From positions 357,020 through 421,019 of the forward strand of contig NZ_BBLU01000001.1 in assembly GCF_000759715.1 (NCBI RefSeq): DNA of 64,000 bases, read 5' to 3'. The DNA comes from Demequina mangrovi. GTDB taxonomy: Bacteria > Actinomycetota > Actinomycetes > Actinomycetales > Demequinaceae. This document shows positions 42,501 to 51,726 of the stretch, in pieces. The translations under genes were made by a program, and so were the position numbers. The first letter of the stretch is position 1, and every line of letters starts with the position of its first letter. The notes beneath the pieces are model-generated. The model was not told the DNA's origin. It did not search any database and saw nothing but the letters and a program-made list of their open reading frames with translations.

Positions 42501-44365
42501 CCCACGTACCCCGCCTGCTCCTCGGCCTGACGGCGCGAGTCCTCCTCGTATGCGAGCACCAGCTCGCGGTAGCCCGCGTCACGGCCGATGAGCTCGGCGT
42601 GCGTGCCGGCGTCCACCACCTCGCCGCGATCGACGTGGACGATGTGGTCGGCCAGCATGATCGACGCGAGCCGGTACGCGATCACCAGGACGGTCGGGCC
42701 GTCGTCACCGGCCAGGCCGGTGAGGATCTCGCGCTCGACGCGCGGGTCCACGGCGCTGGTCGCGTCGTCGAGCACCAGCACGCGCGGGTCGCGCACCAGG
42801 GAGCGGGCCAGCGCGAGGCGCTGACGCTGTCCGCCCGAGAGGTTCATGCCCCGCTCGGCCAGCACGGCGTCGAGGCCGTCCCTGCCGTCGCGCGCGAGCT
42901 TCTCCACCACGTCGAGCACGTTGGCGCGCCGCAGCGCGTCCCACACCTTCTCGTCGGTGTGGTCCTCGCCCAGCGTGACGTTGTCACGCACGGTGCCCGC
43001 GAACACGAAGGCGGTCTGCGGGACCAGCGCGACGTGCGTGCCGAGACGCGCGATCTCCTCGAGATCCGCGCCGTCGAGCGTGACGGTGCCGTCCGACGGG
43101 CGCGCGAGACGCGCGGCCGCCAGGGCGACCGTCGACTTGCCGGAGCCGGTCGAGCCCACGAGCGCCGTCACGGTGCCCGGGCGCAGCTCGAGCGACACGT
43201 CGCGCAGGATGATCGCGAGCTCGCCGTCGCCGTCGTCGGCGCCGATCGACGCCTTGTCGAAGCGCACCTCGCCCGCGCCGTCGCGCGAGATCTCGAGGTG
43301 GCCCGGCTCGTCGATCTCGGTCGCGGCCTTCGCGATCGATCCGATGCGGCCGAAGGCCACGAGGGCCTGCGGCATCTGCCCGAGCACCCAGCCGAGGCCG
43401 CGGATCGGGACGGCCATGAGCGTGACGAGGTAGATCGAGGACACGACGTCGCCCACGGACACGGCACCCGCGGCGGCGCGGAACGAGCCGACGACCATGA
43501 GGGACACCGCGCCGAGCGGCACGATGACGTCCATCATCGGCTCGAACCACGCGGAGGTGTGGCCCACGCGGGTGTCGGCGTCGCGCAGGTCGTTGGCCGC
43601 CTTCGCGAAGCGCTGCGTCTCGCGGTCCTCGGCGCCGAGCGCCTTCACCACGGTGCCGCCCTCGAAGGACTCGTGCGCGATGGTCGACACGTCGGCGCGC
43701 AGGCTCTGACCGAGGTCCCAGCGCGGGGTGATGACCTTCTCGTAGACCACGTTGATCGCGAAGATCACCGGCACCACGGCGAGGCCGGTGACGGCGAGCC
43801 ACGGGTCCATGCGCCACATGCTGATGCCCGCGGCGATCATCATGACGAACGAGCCCACCGTGAAGGCGAAGGGGTGCAGCGGCGACGTCGCGGTCTCCGA
43901 GTCGGAGGACATCGCGGACAGCATGCGGCCCGACGGGTTCGCGCGGTGCCAGCCGAGCGGCAGCGACGCCAGCGCATCGGCCACCACCCGGCGGTGCTTG
44001 GCGCCCACCCCCGCGACGCCGAAGCCCTGCACCATGCGGCGCAGGCCCACGAGGATCGCGTTGGCGACGCCGATGAGCAGGAACGCGGCCCCCGCGATCC
44101 AGATCGCGACCGTCGGGTCCTGGGTGCGCTCGCCCCAGAAGCCCTGGATCGGCTCGCCCGCGACGCCGGGGATCACCACCTCGTCGGTGATGTCGCCCAG
44201 CAGCGTGCCGAAGGTGACGGTGAGCAGGCTGAAGGCCGCCGCGGCGGCGACGGCGATGGCGAACTGCCACGGCTGCTCGCGCACCGCGTGGGCGAGCAGC
44301 TGGGCAGCCTTCTTCGAGAAGCGGCCGGAGATCTCGTACCGGCGCGCCTGGTCGCGCGATGTCAT
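42497..44365 (-). CDS. ABC exporter half-transporter, partner with degenerate catalytic site
   Basis: The 622-residue partner of the downstream ABC subunit. The membrane domain (about 25-340) precedes an ATPase domain with Walker [10 protein letters not shown] (about 405) and the canonical signature LSGGQRQ (about 512). Walker B reads [12 protein letters not shown], so the catalytic Glu is Asp, and the switch His is Tyr in VIAYRLAS. These losses match the degenerate LSAGE signature of the partner, so the pair should have one active and one degenerate ATP site, as in TM287/288. Its ATG overlaps the hisF stop. Confidence 0.92.
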   Translation of the reverse strand: MTSRDQARRYEISGRFSKKAAQLLAHAVREQPWQFAIAVAAAAAFSLLTVTFGTLLGDITDEVVIPGVAGEPIQGFWGERTQDPTVAIWIAGAAFLLIGVANAILVGLRRMVQGFGVAGVGAKHRRVVADALASLPLGWHRANPSGRMLSAMSSDSETATSPLHPFAFTVGSFVMMIAAGISMWRMDPWLAVTGLAVVPVIFAINVVYEKVITPRWDLGQSLRADVSTIAHESFEGGTVVKALGAEDRETQRFAKAANDLRDADTRVGHTSAWFEPMMDVIVPLGAVSLMVVGSFRAAAGAVSVGDVVSSIYLVTLMAVPIRGLGWVLGQMPQALVAFGRIGSIAKAATEIDEPGHLEISRDGAGEVRFDKASIGADDGDGELAIILRDVSLELRPGTVTALVGSTGSGKSTVALAAARLARPSDGTVTLDGADLEEIARLGTHVALVPQTAFVFAGTVRDNVTLGEDHTDEKVWDALRRANVLDVVEKLARDGRDGLDAVLAERGMNLSGGQRQRLALARSLVRDPRVLVLDDATSAVDPRVEREILTGLAGDDGPTVLVIAYRLASIMLADHIVHVDRGEVVDAGTHAELIGRDAGYRELVLAYEEDSRRQAEEQAGYVG

Positions 44366-45132
44366 CGGACCTCGATCCCTGCCTCTCGCATCGCGTCCTT
44401 GACCTCCTGGATCGTGAGCGTGCCGAAGTGGAACACCGACGCCGCGAGCACCGCATCGGCCCCCGCCTGCGCGGCCTCGACGAAGTGCTGGACCGTGCCC
44501 GCGCCGCCCGAGGCGATGAGCGGGACGTCGACGACCGCGCGGACCGCGCGGATCATCTCGAGGTCGAAGCCGTCGGTGGTGCCGTCCGCGTCCATCGAGT
44601 TGAGGAGGATCTCCCCCGCGCCGAGCTCCGCGCCGCGGCGCGCCCACTCGACGGCGTCGATGCCGGTGCCCTTCTTGCCCCCGTGCGTGGTGACCTCGTA
44701 GCCGGAGTCAGTGACGGTGTCGGGACCGCAGCGACGCGCGTCGACCGACAGCACCAGCACCTGCGAGCCGAAGCGATGCGCGATCTCGGAGATGAGCTCG
44801 GGGCGCTCGATCGCCGCCGTGTTGACGCCCACCTTGTCCGCGCCCGCGCGCAGCAGCCGGTCCACGTCCTCGGGCGCGCGCACGCCGCCGCCCACGGTGA
44901 GCGGGACGAACACGGTGTCCGCGGTGCGGCCCACCACGTCGTAGGTGGTGTCGCGGCCGTCCACCGAGGCGGTGACGTCGAGGAACGTCACCTCGTCAGC
45001 ACCCGCGGCGCCGTAGGTCGCGGCGAGCTCGACGGGGTCGCCCGCGTCGCGCAGGTTCTCGAAGTTCACGCCCTTGACCACGCGGCCCGCATCGACATCG
45101 AGGCAGGGGATCAGGCGGACAGCGACGCCCAT
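44362..45132 (-). CDS. hisF: Imidazole glycerol phosphate synthase, cyclase subunit
   Basis: Uses ammonia from HisH to form imidazole glycerol phosphate and AICAR. The 256-residue TIM barrel has the catalytic Asp in [56 protein letters not shown] (second catalytic Asp) and [12 protein letters not shown]. hisH is not adjacent. The gene lies between the ABC exporter and an FKBP lipoprotein and overlaps both: its start shares one base with the FKBP stop. Confidence 0.97.
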   Translation of the reverse strand: MGVAVRLIPCLDVDAGRVVKGVNFENLRDAGDPVELAATYGAAGADEVTFLDVTASVDGRDTTYDVVGRTADTVFVPLTVGGGVRAPEDVDRLLRAGADKVGVNTAAIERPELISEIAHRFGSQVLVLSVDARRCGPDTVTDSGYEVTTHGGKKGTGIDAVEWARRGAELGAGEILLNSMDADGTTDGFDLEMIRAVRAVVDVPLIASGGAGTVQHFVEAAQAGADAVLAASVFHFGTLTIQEVKDAMREAGIEVR

Positions 45133-46055
45133 CAGGCACTTCCTTCCGGGTTCCAGACATCGAGGATGTCGACGACGAAGACGAGCGTGCCCTTCGCGGC
45201 GTAGCCGTAGCTCGCGGGCACCACGAGCAGGACCTGGGAGCCGGCCGTCTGGTCGAGCAGCCCCTCGTCGAGGCCTCGGATCACCTGACCCGAGCCGATC
45301 TGGAGCTCGAACGGCGCGGTGCTGACGGGCCACGACGAGTCGAAGACGTCGCCCTTGACCCAGGAGCCGTCCTCGTCCTCACCCTTCGACCAATACCACG
45401 CGGAGTAGTTGACCGTGAGGTAGGAGCCGTCCTTCACCTGCGCGCCCGAGCCCTGGACGAGCGTCGCGACCTGCAGGTCGGCCGGCGGGTCGCCCTTCGG
45501 GATCTCCACCGACGGCTCGCCCGTGAGCCTGTCGCGGGTCACGGTCGGGAACGCGGGCCCGGCGTCGATCTCGTTGCCCACCGCGTGGTCCGGCAGCACG
45601 TCGACCACCATCGCGATCGGGGGCTCCGACTCGGCCGCGAGCGACGGCGGCGCGACCACGAGCAGGCGCGCGCCGACGCGCACCGCGAGCAGGCGCTCGT
45701 AGAGCTCCTCCCCCACGACCTCGGGCGCGAGCACGAAGGACCGCGGCAGGCCGTCGTACGTGTTGATGAGCGTGGTCCCGTCGACCAGCGAGGCGCCGTA
45801 GATGTCGAGCAGCAGCGGCTGGCCGTCCTCGAGGTGCTCGCCCTCGCCGTCCCACACCAGCTCCGACTGCTCGGAGGTGTACTCGAGCCCGGGCGTGAAC
45901 TCGAGCGAGGGGGCGAGCGTGTCCGAGCCGCCGATGACGATGTCGGAGATGTCGCCGATGGTCGACGCGCTGGGCTCGGCGCTCGACGTGGACGCGCTGC
46001 AGCCGCCCAGGGCCAGGGGCACGAGGGCGAGCGCAAGCACGACAAGACGACGCAT
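45132..46055 (-). CDS. FKBP-type peptidyl-prolyl isomerase lipoprotein
   Basis: A surface-anchored foldase, 307 residues. The signal peptide ends in lipobox LALGGC (Cys19). A first, degenerate FKBP-like domain (about 60-175) is followed by a typical FKBP domain (about 200-305): [48 protein letters not shown] and [14 protein letters not shown] at 46055 has GAGA upstream; an ATG five codons earlier is less likely because the signal peptide then begins with an acidic stretch. An FKBP gene next to pafA is common in actinobacteria. Confidence 0.88.
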   Translation of the reverse strand: MRRLVVLALALVPLALGGCSASTSSAEPSASTIGDISDIVIGGSDTLAPSLEFTPGLEYTSEQSELVWDGEGEHLEDGQPLLLDIYGASLVDGTTLINTYDGLPRSFVLAPEVVGEELYERLLAVRVGARLLVVAPPSLAAESEPPIAMVVDVLPDHAVGNEIDAGPAFPTVTRDRLTGEPSVEIPKGDPPADLQVATLVQGSGAQVKDGSYLTVNYSAWYWSKGEDEDGSWVKGDVFDSSWPVSTAPFELQIGSGQVIRGLDEGLLDQTAGSQVLLVVPASYGYAAKGTLVFVVDILDVWNPEGSA

Positions 46056-46096
46056 GAGTGAGATCTCCATTCGGGACCAGTCGAGTCTACGGCCGG

Positions 46097-47506
46097 TCAG
46101 GACTGCGCCAGCGCGTCGAGCAGCGCGTCGACGCGGGCGTCCTCGGACCGGAACGGGTCCTTGAGCAGGACCGTCGTGCCGGAGGATCCGGCGATCTTCA
46201 GGTGGACCCAGTCGACCGTGAAGTCGTGGCCGCTCTCGAGCGCACGCGTGACGAAGGCGCCGCGCAGGCGGGCCCGCGTCGTCTCCGGCGCCGTGGTCAT
46301 CGCGCGCACGATCGCCTCCTCGGGGACGATGCGCTTCACCAGACCCTGCGCCTGCAGCTTCGCGACGAGGCCGCGCTCGGGCGAGACGTCGTGGAAGGCG
46401 AGCTCGAGGCGTGCCAGCCGCGCATCGTCGAGCGCGCAGCCCAGGCGCTCCTGATAGCGGGTGATGAGACGATACTTGATCGCCCAGTCGAGCTCGGTCT
46501 CGACGCCGGAGAGGTCCTGCGTGCGGACCGCGTCGACGCCGCGCTGCCACAGGTCGAGGATCGCGTCGACCTCGGCGGTGCGCTCGATGACGCCGCCCAG
46601 GTGCGAGCGCACCAGGTCGATGTACGTCTGCTGGACCTCGACGGCGGTGAGCCGGCGGCCGTCCGCGAGCTCGACGGTCGCCTGCCCCGTGAGGTCGTGA
46701 GCGACGTCGCGGATGGCCTGCATCTCGCGCGCGAGCGTGAGCTCGGGCAGCACCGCGCGCGCCTCCATGATGCGCAGGACCAGGTCGGTGGCGCCCATCT
46801 TGAGCAGCGTGGTCGGCTCGGCCATGGTCGAGTCGCCCACGATGACGTGCATGCGGCGGTAGAGCTCGGCGTTGGCGTGCGGCTCGTCGCGCGTGTTGAT
46901 CATGGGGCGCGAGCGCGTGGTCGCGGAGCTGAGCCCCTCCCACATGTGGTCCGCGCGGGGCGAGAAGCTGTAGTGCGCGCCCTGCGGCGTGCGCGTGATG
47001 CAGCCCGCGCCGGTGACGATCTGCCGGGTCACCAGGAACGGCAGCAGCGCCGAGGCGAAGGCCTTGAAGTCGGCGCGGCGGCGCACCAGGTAGTTCTCGT
47101 GGCAGCCGTAGCTGTTGCCTGCCGAGTCGGTGTTGTTCTTGTAGAGGTGGATCTGCCCGTCGACGCCCGCGGCGCGCAGCCGCTCCTCGCCGCCGGCGAC
47201 GAGGTCCTGGACGATGCGCTCGCCGGCCTTGTCCATCGCGATGAGGTCGGTGAGCGAGTCGCACTCGGCGGTCGCGTACTCGGGGTGCGCGCCCACGTCG
47301 ATGTAGAGGCGGGACGCGTTGGGAAGGAACACGTTGGACGAGCGGCCCCACTGCACCACGGAGTGGAACAGGTGGCCGGCGACCTCCTCGGGCGTGACAG
47401 CGCGCGAGTCGGCGGAGTCGAGGTGCAGGCCGAACTCGGTCTCGAGCCCGAAGATGCGGCGGGCGGGGTCGACGTCGAGAGGCGGCGGGATGTCGGTCGG
47501 GATCAT
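46097..47506 (-). CDS. pafA: Pup-protein ligase PafA
   Basis: Forms the isopeptide bond between the C-terminal glutamate of Pup and a substrate lysine, using ATP. The 469-residue protein has the glutamine-synthetase-like start RIFGLETEFG and the family motifs LYIDVGAHPEYAT, LYKNNTDSAGNSYGCHENYLV and INTRDEPHA. RLHV-type strands and a C-terminal PafA domain follow. It lies 19 bases after pup, where most actinobacteria carry prcB and prcA; these are absent here. It resembles Dop in sequence, but Dop has the additional loop. Confidence 0.97.
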   Translation of the reverse strand: MIPTDIPPPLDVDPARRIFGLETEFGLHLDSADSRAVTPEEVAGHLFHSVVQWGRSSNVFLPNASRLYIDVGAHPEYATAECDSLTDLIAMDKAGERIVQDLVAGGEERLRAAGVDGQIHLYKNNTDSAGNSYGCHENYLVRRRADFKAFASALLPFLVTRQIVTGAGCITRTPQGAHYSFSPRADHMWEGLSSATTRSRPMINTRDEPHANAELYRRMHVIVGDSTMAEPTTLLKMGATDLVLRIMEARAVLPELTLAREMQAIRDVAHDLTGQATVELADGRRLTAVEVQQTYIDLVRSHLGGVIERTAEVDAILDLWQRGVDAVRTQDLSGVETELDWAIKYRLITRYQERLGCALDDARLARLELAFHDVSPERGLVAKLQAQGLVKRIVPEEAIVRAMTTAPETTRARLRGAFVTRALESGHDFTVDWVHLKIAGSSGTTVLLKDPFRSEDARVDALLDALAQS

Positions 47507-47525
47507 GGGCGCGCAGGCCTCGGGC

Positions 47526-47714
47526 CTACTGTCCGCCCTTCTGCACGAAGGACCGGACGAACTGCTCCGCGTTGACCTGCAGCGAGCCGTCGATCTCCGC
47601 GAGGAGGTCGTCGAGCGCGTCGCCGCTCTCCTGCGCCGCCGCAGCGGGCGCCGGGGCGTCGGGCTCGGGCGTCTCGTCCTCGTAGGGCTGTCCTTGCGCG
47701 TTGAGCTGGGCCAT
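47526..47714 (-). CDS. pup: Prokaryotic ubiquitin-like protein Pup
   Basis: A 62-residue disordered tag attached to protein lysines. The N-terminal half is acidic and Ala/Pro-rich. The C-terminal half has the helix region DALDDLLAEIDGSLQVNAEQFVRSFVQKGGQ. It ends in Gln, so Dop must deamidate it to Glu before ligation. There is no ribosome site; TAGACT lies seven bases before the ATG and overlaps the dop stop codon. Confidence 0.97.
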   Translation of the reverse strand: MAQLNAQGQPYEDETPEPDAPAPAAAAQESGDALDDLLAEIDGSLQVNAEQFVRSFVQKGGQ

Positions 47715-47721
47715 GATCGCG

Positions 47722-47727
47722 AGTCTA
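47722..47727 (-). promoter_or_regulatory. -10 box of pup overlapping the dop stop codon
   Basis: TAGACT on the minus strand, seven bases before the pup ATG. Its first three bases are the dop TAG stop. Pup could therefore be made independently, and leaderless. Confidence 0.55.
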
Positions 47728-49239
47728 TCCGCCGATGAGGTGGTCGAGGAGGGGGTGACGCGCCGCCATCGGCTCGTCGAGGTGGATCACCTCGAGGTGG
47801 CCATGATCGGTCTCGCGGTCGAGCACCACGGTCGACCAGCCGGCGGCGTCGACCACGTCCGGTCGAGCCGCGACGATGCCGCCGCGCAGCCGCGCGCGGG
47901 TGTCCTGCGGGGCCGTCGCGACGGCCGCCGCCACCGCCTCCTCGGTGGCGATCCGCTCCATCTGCCCCGCCGCCGCGAGGCGGGTCGCGAGCCCGTCACC
48001 CAGACGGCTCCACTGCAGGTCCATGGCGGCGAGCCGCGCATCGTCCCACGGCAGGCCGTCCGGCGTCCCGGGCGAGACATGACGAGCGCGCATGCGCCCG
48101 AGCAGCTGCAGCTTCGCGACCCACTCGACCTCGCGCGCGGCGCTGAAGAGGTCCGTCGCGAGCCGCTCGAGGACGCCCTCCCAGCGGGCGATCACGGCGG
48201 CCTCGCCCGCGTCGGTGACGTACGAGCGGCAGATCTCGAGCAGCGCGCGCTGGATCTCGAGGGCGCTGGCGGAGTCGCCGTCGGCGATCTCGAGGCGCGC
48301 GCGCAGCGTGAGATCGCGGCTGACCGTCTGGACCGCCTCGACGGGGTGCGCGAGCGCGAGCGCGTCGAGGCGCTCGTCGTCGGCCTCGATCGCGGACAGC
48401 ACCAGCGCGGTGGTGCCCATCTTGAGATAGGTCGCGACGTCGAACAGGTTCGCGTCGCCGATGATGACGTGGAGGCGCCGGTACTTGTCGCGGGTCGCGT
48501 GGGGCTCGTCGCGGGTGTTGACGATGGGCCGCCGAAGGGTGGTCTCGAGGCCCACCTCGGCCTCCATGTAGTCGGCGCGCTGGGACAGCTGGAAGCCCGG
48601 CTCCTCGCCGAACTGCCCGAGCCCCACGCGCCCCGCGCCGGCGAAGACCTGCCGGGTGACCAGGTGCGGCGTCAGCCGTCGCGCGAGGTCCTCGAAGTCC
48701 GTGCCGCGGCTCACGAGGAAGTTCTCGTGCGTGCCGTAGCTCGCGCCCTTGCCGTCGACGTTGTTCTTGTAGAGCTCGACCCGCGAGCCCTCCTCGTCGG
48801 CGTACCTCGCCGCCGCGGCGAGCGCGATCGCGTCGCCCGCGCGGTCCCACACCACGGCATCGTGCGCGCTCGTGACCTCGGGGCCGCTGTGCTCCGGGTG
48901 GGCGTGGTCGACGTAGAAGCGGGCGCCGTTCGCCAGCACCGCGTTGAGGTGCGCGGGGTCCTCCCACGAGCCGCGGCGACGCCGCAGCGTCACCTTGCCC
49001 TCGGACTCGTCGAACTCCGGCGCGTCGGTGAGGAGGTCCGCCGAGGCGCCCATGCGCGAGCGGCGGAAGCCGCGCTGGTCCTGCAGCGGGTCCTCGCCGC
49101 CGTAGTCCCAGCGCGTGGTCCGCTCCCCCGCCCACGCGCGGCACGCCGCGACCAGGCGCGAGGACATGAGGATCGGGTTGGCGCGGGGCTCGTCCGGATC
49201 GACGATGCCGTACTCCGTCTCGATGCCGACGAGGCGCAT
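47725..49239 (-). CDS. dop: Pup deamidase/depupylase Dop
   Basis: Converts the terminal Gln of Pup to Glu and removes Pup from substrates. The 504-residue protein begins RLVGIETEYG and has the long N-terminal insertion RWDYGGEDPLQDQRG that distinguishes Dop from PafA. YVDHAHPEHSGPE, YKNNVDGKGASYGTHENFL and NTRDEPHA follow. Its ATG shares one base with the arc stop. With PafA, Pup and ARC it makes a complete tagging set. Confidence 0.97.
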   Translation of the reverse strand: MRLVGIETEYGIVDPDEPRANPILMSSRLVAACRAWAGERTTRWDYGGEDPLQDQRGFRRSRMGASADLLTDAPEFDESEGKVTLRRRRGSWEDPAHLNAVLANGARFYVDHAHPEHSGPEVTSAHDAVVWDRAGDAIALAAAARYADEEGSRVELYKNNVDGKGASYGTHENFLVSRGTDFEDLARRLTPHLVTRQVFAGAGRVGLGQFGEEPGFQLSQRADYMEAEVGLETTLRRPIVNTRDEPHATRDKYRRLHVIIGDANLFDVATYLKMGTTALVLSAIEADDERLDALALAHPVEAVQTVSRDLTLRARLEIADGDSASALEIQRALLEICRSYVTDAGEAAVIARWEGVLERLATDLFSAAREVEWVAKLQLLGRMRARHVSPGTPDGLPWDDARLAAMDLQWSRLGDGLATRLAAAGQMERIATEEAVAAAVATAPQDTRARLRGGIVAARPDVVDAAGWSTVVLDRETDHGHLEVIHLDEPMAARHPLLDHLIGG

Positions 49240-50648
49240 CAGGCCCCCGCGAGGGTGCCGGCGGCGACGGCGCGCGCCTCCGCGAGCTCCTGGTCGGCGG
49301 CGTGCGCGAGGTGCGCGCGGGTGAGGCCCTTGGCGTTCCCCGCGACGACGCCCTTGATGGCGGCGGTCTTCGCGCGGTCGACCACGTTGCGCACCACCGC
49401 GCCGGAGACGTGGCGGTCGGCGTCGGCGTGCGCGAAGATGCGGCTCACGCCGGCGTCGATGAGCGCGCGCGCGGTCACCTCGCGATCGCCGCCGTGAGCG
49501 TCGAGCTCGTCCTGCGCGAGCGGCAGCGAGGCGGTGAGGTACTTGCCGAAGATGTCGGCGGTCGCGGCCGGGCTGGGGCGCGAGATCTCGATCTTCACGT
49601 CGAGGCGGCCGGGCCGCAGGATCGCGGGATCGATCATGTCCTCGCGGTTCGAGGCGCCGATGACGATGACGTTGCCCAGCGCCTCGACGCCGTCGAGCTC
49701 GGTGAGGAGCTGCGGGACGATGGTGGTCTCCATGTCCGAGCTCACGCCGGAGCCGCGGGCGCGGAACAGCGCGTCCATCTCGTCGAAGAAGACCACCACG
49801 GGGGCGCCCGAGTGCGCCTTGGCGCGGGCGCGCTCGAAGATGGTGCGGATGTAGCGCTCGGTCTCGCCCACGTACTTGTTCAGCAGCTCGGGGCCCTTGA
49901 CGCTGAGGAAGTAGGAGCGGTCCGCGCCCACGGCCTCGGCCAACGAGTGCGCCACGGCCTTCGCGATGAGCGTCTTGCCGCAGCCGGGAGGGCCGTAGAG
50001 CAGCAGGCCGCGCGGCGGACGCAGCGCGTGCTCGCGGTAGAGCTCGGGGTGCGTGAGCGGCAGCTCGATGGCGTCGCGGATGCGCTCGATCTGCGGGGTG
50101 AGGCCGCCGATCGACGAGTAGTCGATGTCGGGCACCTCCTCGAGCAGCAGCGCCTCGACGCCCGTGCGCTCGACCTTCTCCGACGCGAAGCCGGTGCGCG
50201 GGTCGATGATGACGGTGTCGCCCTCGTGCACGCGACGCGCGGCGTCGCCGCCGATGAGCGTGACCACGCGCTCGTCCTCGCCGCGGGACACCACGAGGAT
50301 CCGGTCCTGGTCGATGACCTCGCGGACGATGGCGGCCTGGCCGGTGCGCTCGGGGCGCGCGACGTCGACGACCACGCTCATGGCGTTGAGGAGCACCTCG
50401 TCGCCCGGCGCGAGGTCCGCCTCGAGGGTGGGCAGCACCGCGACGCGCATGCGGCGGCCCGAGGCGACCACATCGGCGTTCCGACCCGACCACTCGACGA
50501 AGGTCGCGAAGGTCTGCGGCGGCTGCGAGGCCTCCGCGAGCTTCTCGCGCATCTCCCCCAGCTGGTCGCGCGCGAGCGTGAGCAGCCGCTGGAGCTCGGC
50601 GTTCTGACGCTCGAGCCGTGCGATGACGTCCTGGGCCTCGGCGACCAT
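49239..50648 (-). CDS. arc: Proteasome-type AAA ATPase ARC/Mpa without the docking tail
   Basis: A hexameric unfoldase that binds Pup through its coiled coil. The 469-residue protein has an N-terminal coiled coil (about 3-45), two OB folds (about 50-150) and an AAA domain with Walker A GPPGCGKT (about 221), Walker B VVFFDEMDAL (about 286) and the RPGR arginine finger. The protein ends ARAVAAGTLAGA. The C-terminal GQYL-type motif that docks mycobacterial Mpa onto the 20S proteasome is missing. It starts at the trmI stop (TGATG) and overlaps dop by one base. Confidence 0.95.
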   Translation of the reverse strand: MVAEAQDVIARLERQNAELQRLLTLARDQLGEMREKLAEASQPPQTFATFVEWSGRNADVVASGRRMRVAVLPTLEADLAPGDEVLLNAMSVVVDVARPERTGQAAIVREVIDQDRILVVSRGEDERVVTLIGGDAARRVHEGDTVIIDPRTGFASEKVERTGVEALLLEEVPDIDYSSIGGLTPQIERIRDAIELPLTHPELYREHALRPPRGLLLYGPPGCGKTLIAKAVAHSLAEAVGADRSYFLSVKGPELLNKYVGETERYIRTIFERARAKAHSGAPVVVFFDEMDALFRARGSGVSSDMETTIVPQLLTELDGVEALGNVIVIGASNREDMIDPAILRPGRLDVKIEISRPSPAATADIFGKYLTASLPLAQDELDAHGGDREVTARALIDAGVSRIFAHADADRHVSGAVVRNVVDRAKTAAIKGVVAGNAKGLTRAHLAHAADQELAEARAVAAGTLAGA

Positions 50649-51655
50649 CAGCCCTCCTCGCCGTCGTGGTGCTGGGCGGCCTCGGCCGCGGCGTTCGCGT
50701 CCCGGCGCACCTTGCGGATCTTCTTGTCGGACACGGCGCGCTCGCCGAGGTCCTCGGGCGTCCACTGCTCCTCGTGCGGGTACGCGCCCTTGGCGGGACG
50801 GCGGTGACGCAGCGGGGCGTCGACGCCGGGCGCCATGCGGCGCGCGGTGATGAGGAAGCCGGTGTGTCCCACCATGCGGTGGTCGGGACGCACCGCGAGG
50901 CCCTCGAGGTGCCAGGTGCGGACCATCGTCTCCCACGCGCGCGGCTCGGTGTAGCCGCCGTGCTCGCGCAGGTCCTCCGCGACGCGGGACAGCTGCGTGG
51001 TGGTCGCGACGTACGCGAGGAAGACGCCGCCCGGGGCCAGCGCATCGGCCGCCGCGTCGATGTTCTCCCACGGCGCGAGCATGTCGAGCACGATGCGGTC
51101 CACGGTGCCGGGCTCGAAGGCCTCGCCCACGCGGTCGGCGAAGTCGCCGATCTCGAGGCGCCACGCGGGGTGCGGGCCGCCGAAGTGCGACTCGACGTTG
51201 GCGCGCGCGATGTCCGCGAAGTCCTCGCGGCGCTCGATGCTCACCAGCTGCCCGGAATCGCCGACGGCGCGCAGCAGCGACATCGTGAGCGCGCCCGAGC
51301 CGACGCCGGCCTCGACCACCCGGGCGCCCGGGTAGATGTCCGCCATCTGGATGATCTGGCCGGCGTCCTTGGGGTAGACGACGGCGGCGCCGCGCGGCAT
51401 CGACAGCACGAAGTCGCTCAGCAGCGGGCGCAGCACCAGGTACTCGATGCCGGCGGTGTTGCGCACCACGCAGCCCTCGGGCTGGCCGATGACGTCGTCG
51501 TGGTGGAACAGCCCACGATGGGTGTGGAACTGCTTGCCGTGGGCGAGCACGATCGTGTGGTGCCGGCCCTTCGGATCGGTCAGCTGGACACGGTCGCCCG
51601 CGCGGAGCGGGCCGCGGCGCTCGGACGCGCCGACAGGCTCGGGGGTCTGGGTCAT
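50648..51655 (-). CDS. trmI: tRNA (adenine-58-N1)-methyltransferase TrmI
   Basis: Methylates A58 in the T-loop of tRNAs. The 335-residue protein has an N-terminal beta domain (RAGDRVQLTDPKGRHHTIVL) and a Rossmann methyltransferase with the SAM motif VVEAGVGSGALTMSLL. The catalytic-site region is VDRIVLDMLAPWENID, and YVATTTQLSR follows. A charged C-terminal extension of about 50 residues follows the fold. ATG at 51655 has TAGACT six bases upstream. trmI next to arc is a conserved actinobacterial arrangement. Confidence 0.95.
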   Translation of the reverse strand: MTQTPEPVGASERRGPLRAGDRVQLTDPKGRHHTIVLAHGKQFHTHRGLFHHDDVIGQPEGCVVRNTAGIEYLVLRPLLSDFVLSMPRGAAVVYPKDAGQIIQMADIYPGARVVEAGVGSGALTMSLLRAVGDSGQLVSIERREDFADIARANVESHFGGPHPAWRLEIGDFADRVGEAFEPGTVDRIVLDMLAPWENIDAAADALAPGGVFLAYVATTTQLSRVAEDLREHGGYTEPRAWETMVRTWHLEGLAVRPDHRMVGHTGFLITARRMAPGVDAPLRHRRPAKGAYPHEEQWTPEDLGERAVSDKKIRKVRRDANAAAEAAQHHDGEEG

Positions 51656-51726
51656 GCGGCCAGTCTAGGGCGCGCCGACGAGGCCGAACGCGGCCGCGGC
51701 GGCCCCGATGAGGGCGGCGCCGAGGG

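Noticed and set aside
47507..47525. Proteasome subunit genes between pup and pafA
   Set aside because: Only 19 bases separate the two genes, so prcB and prcA cannot be here.
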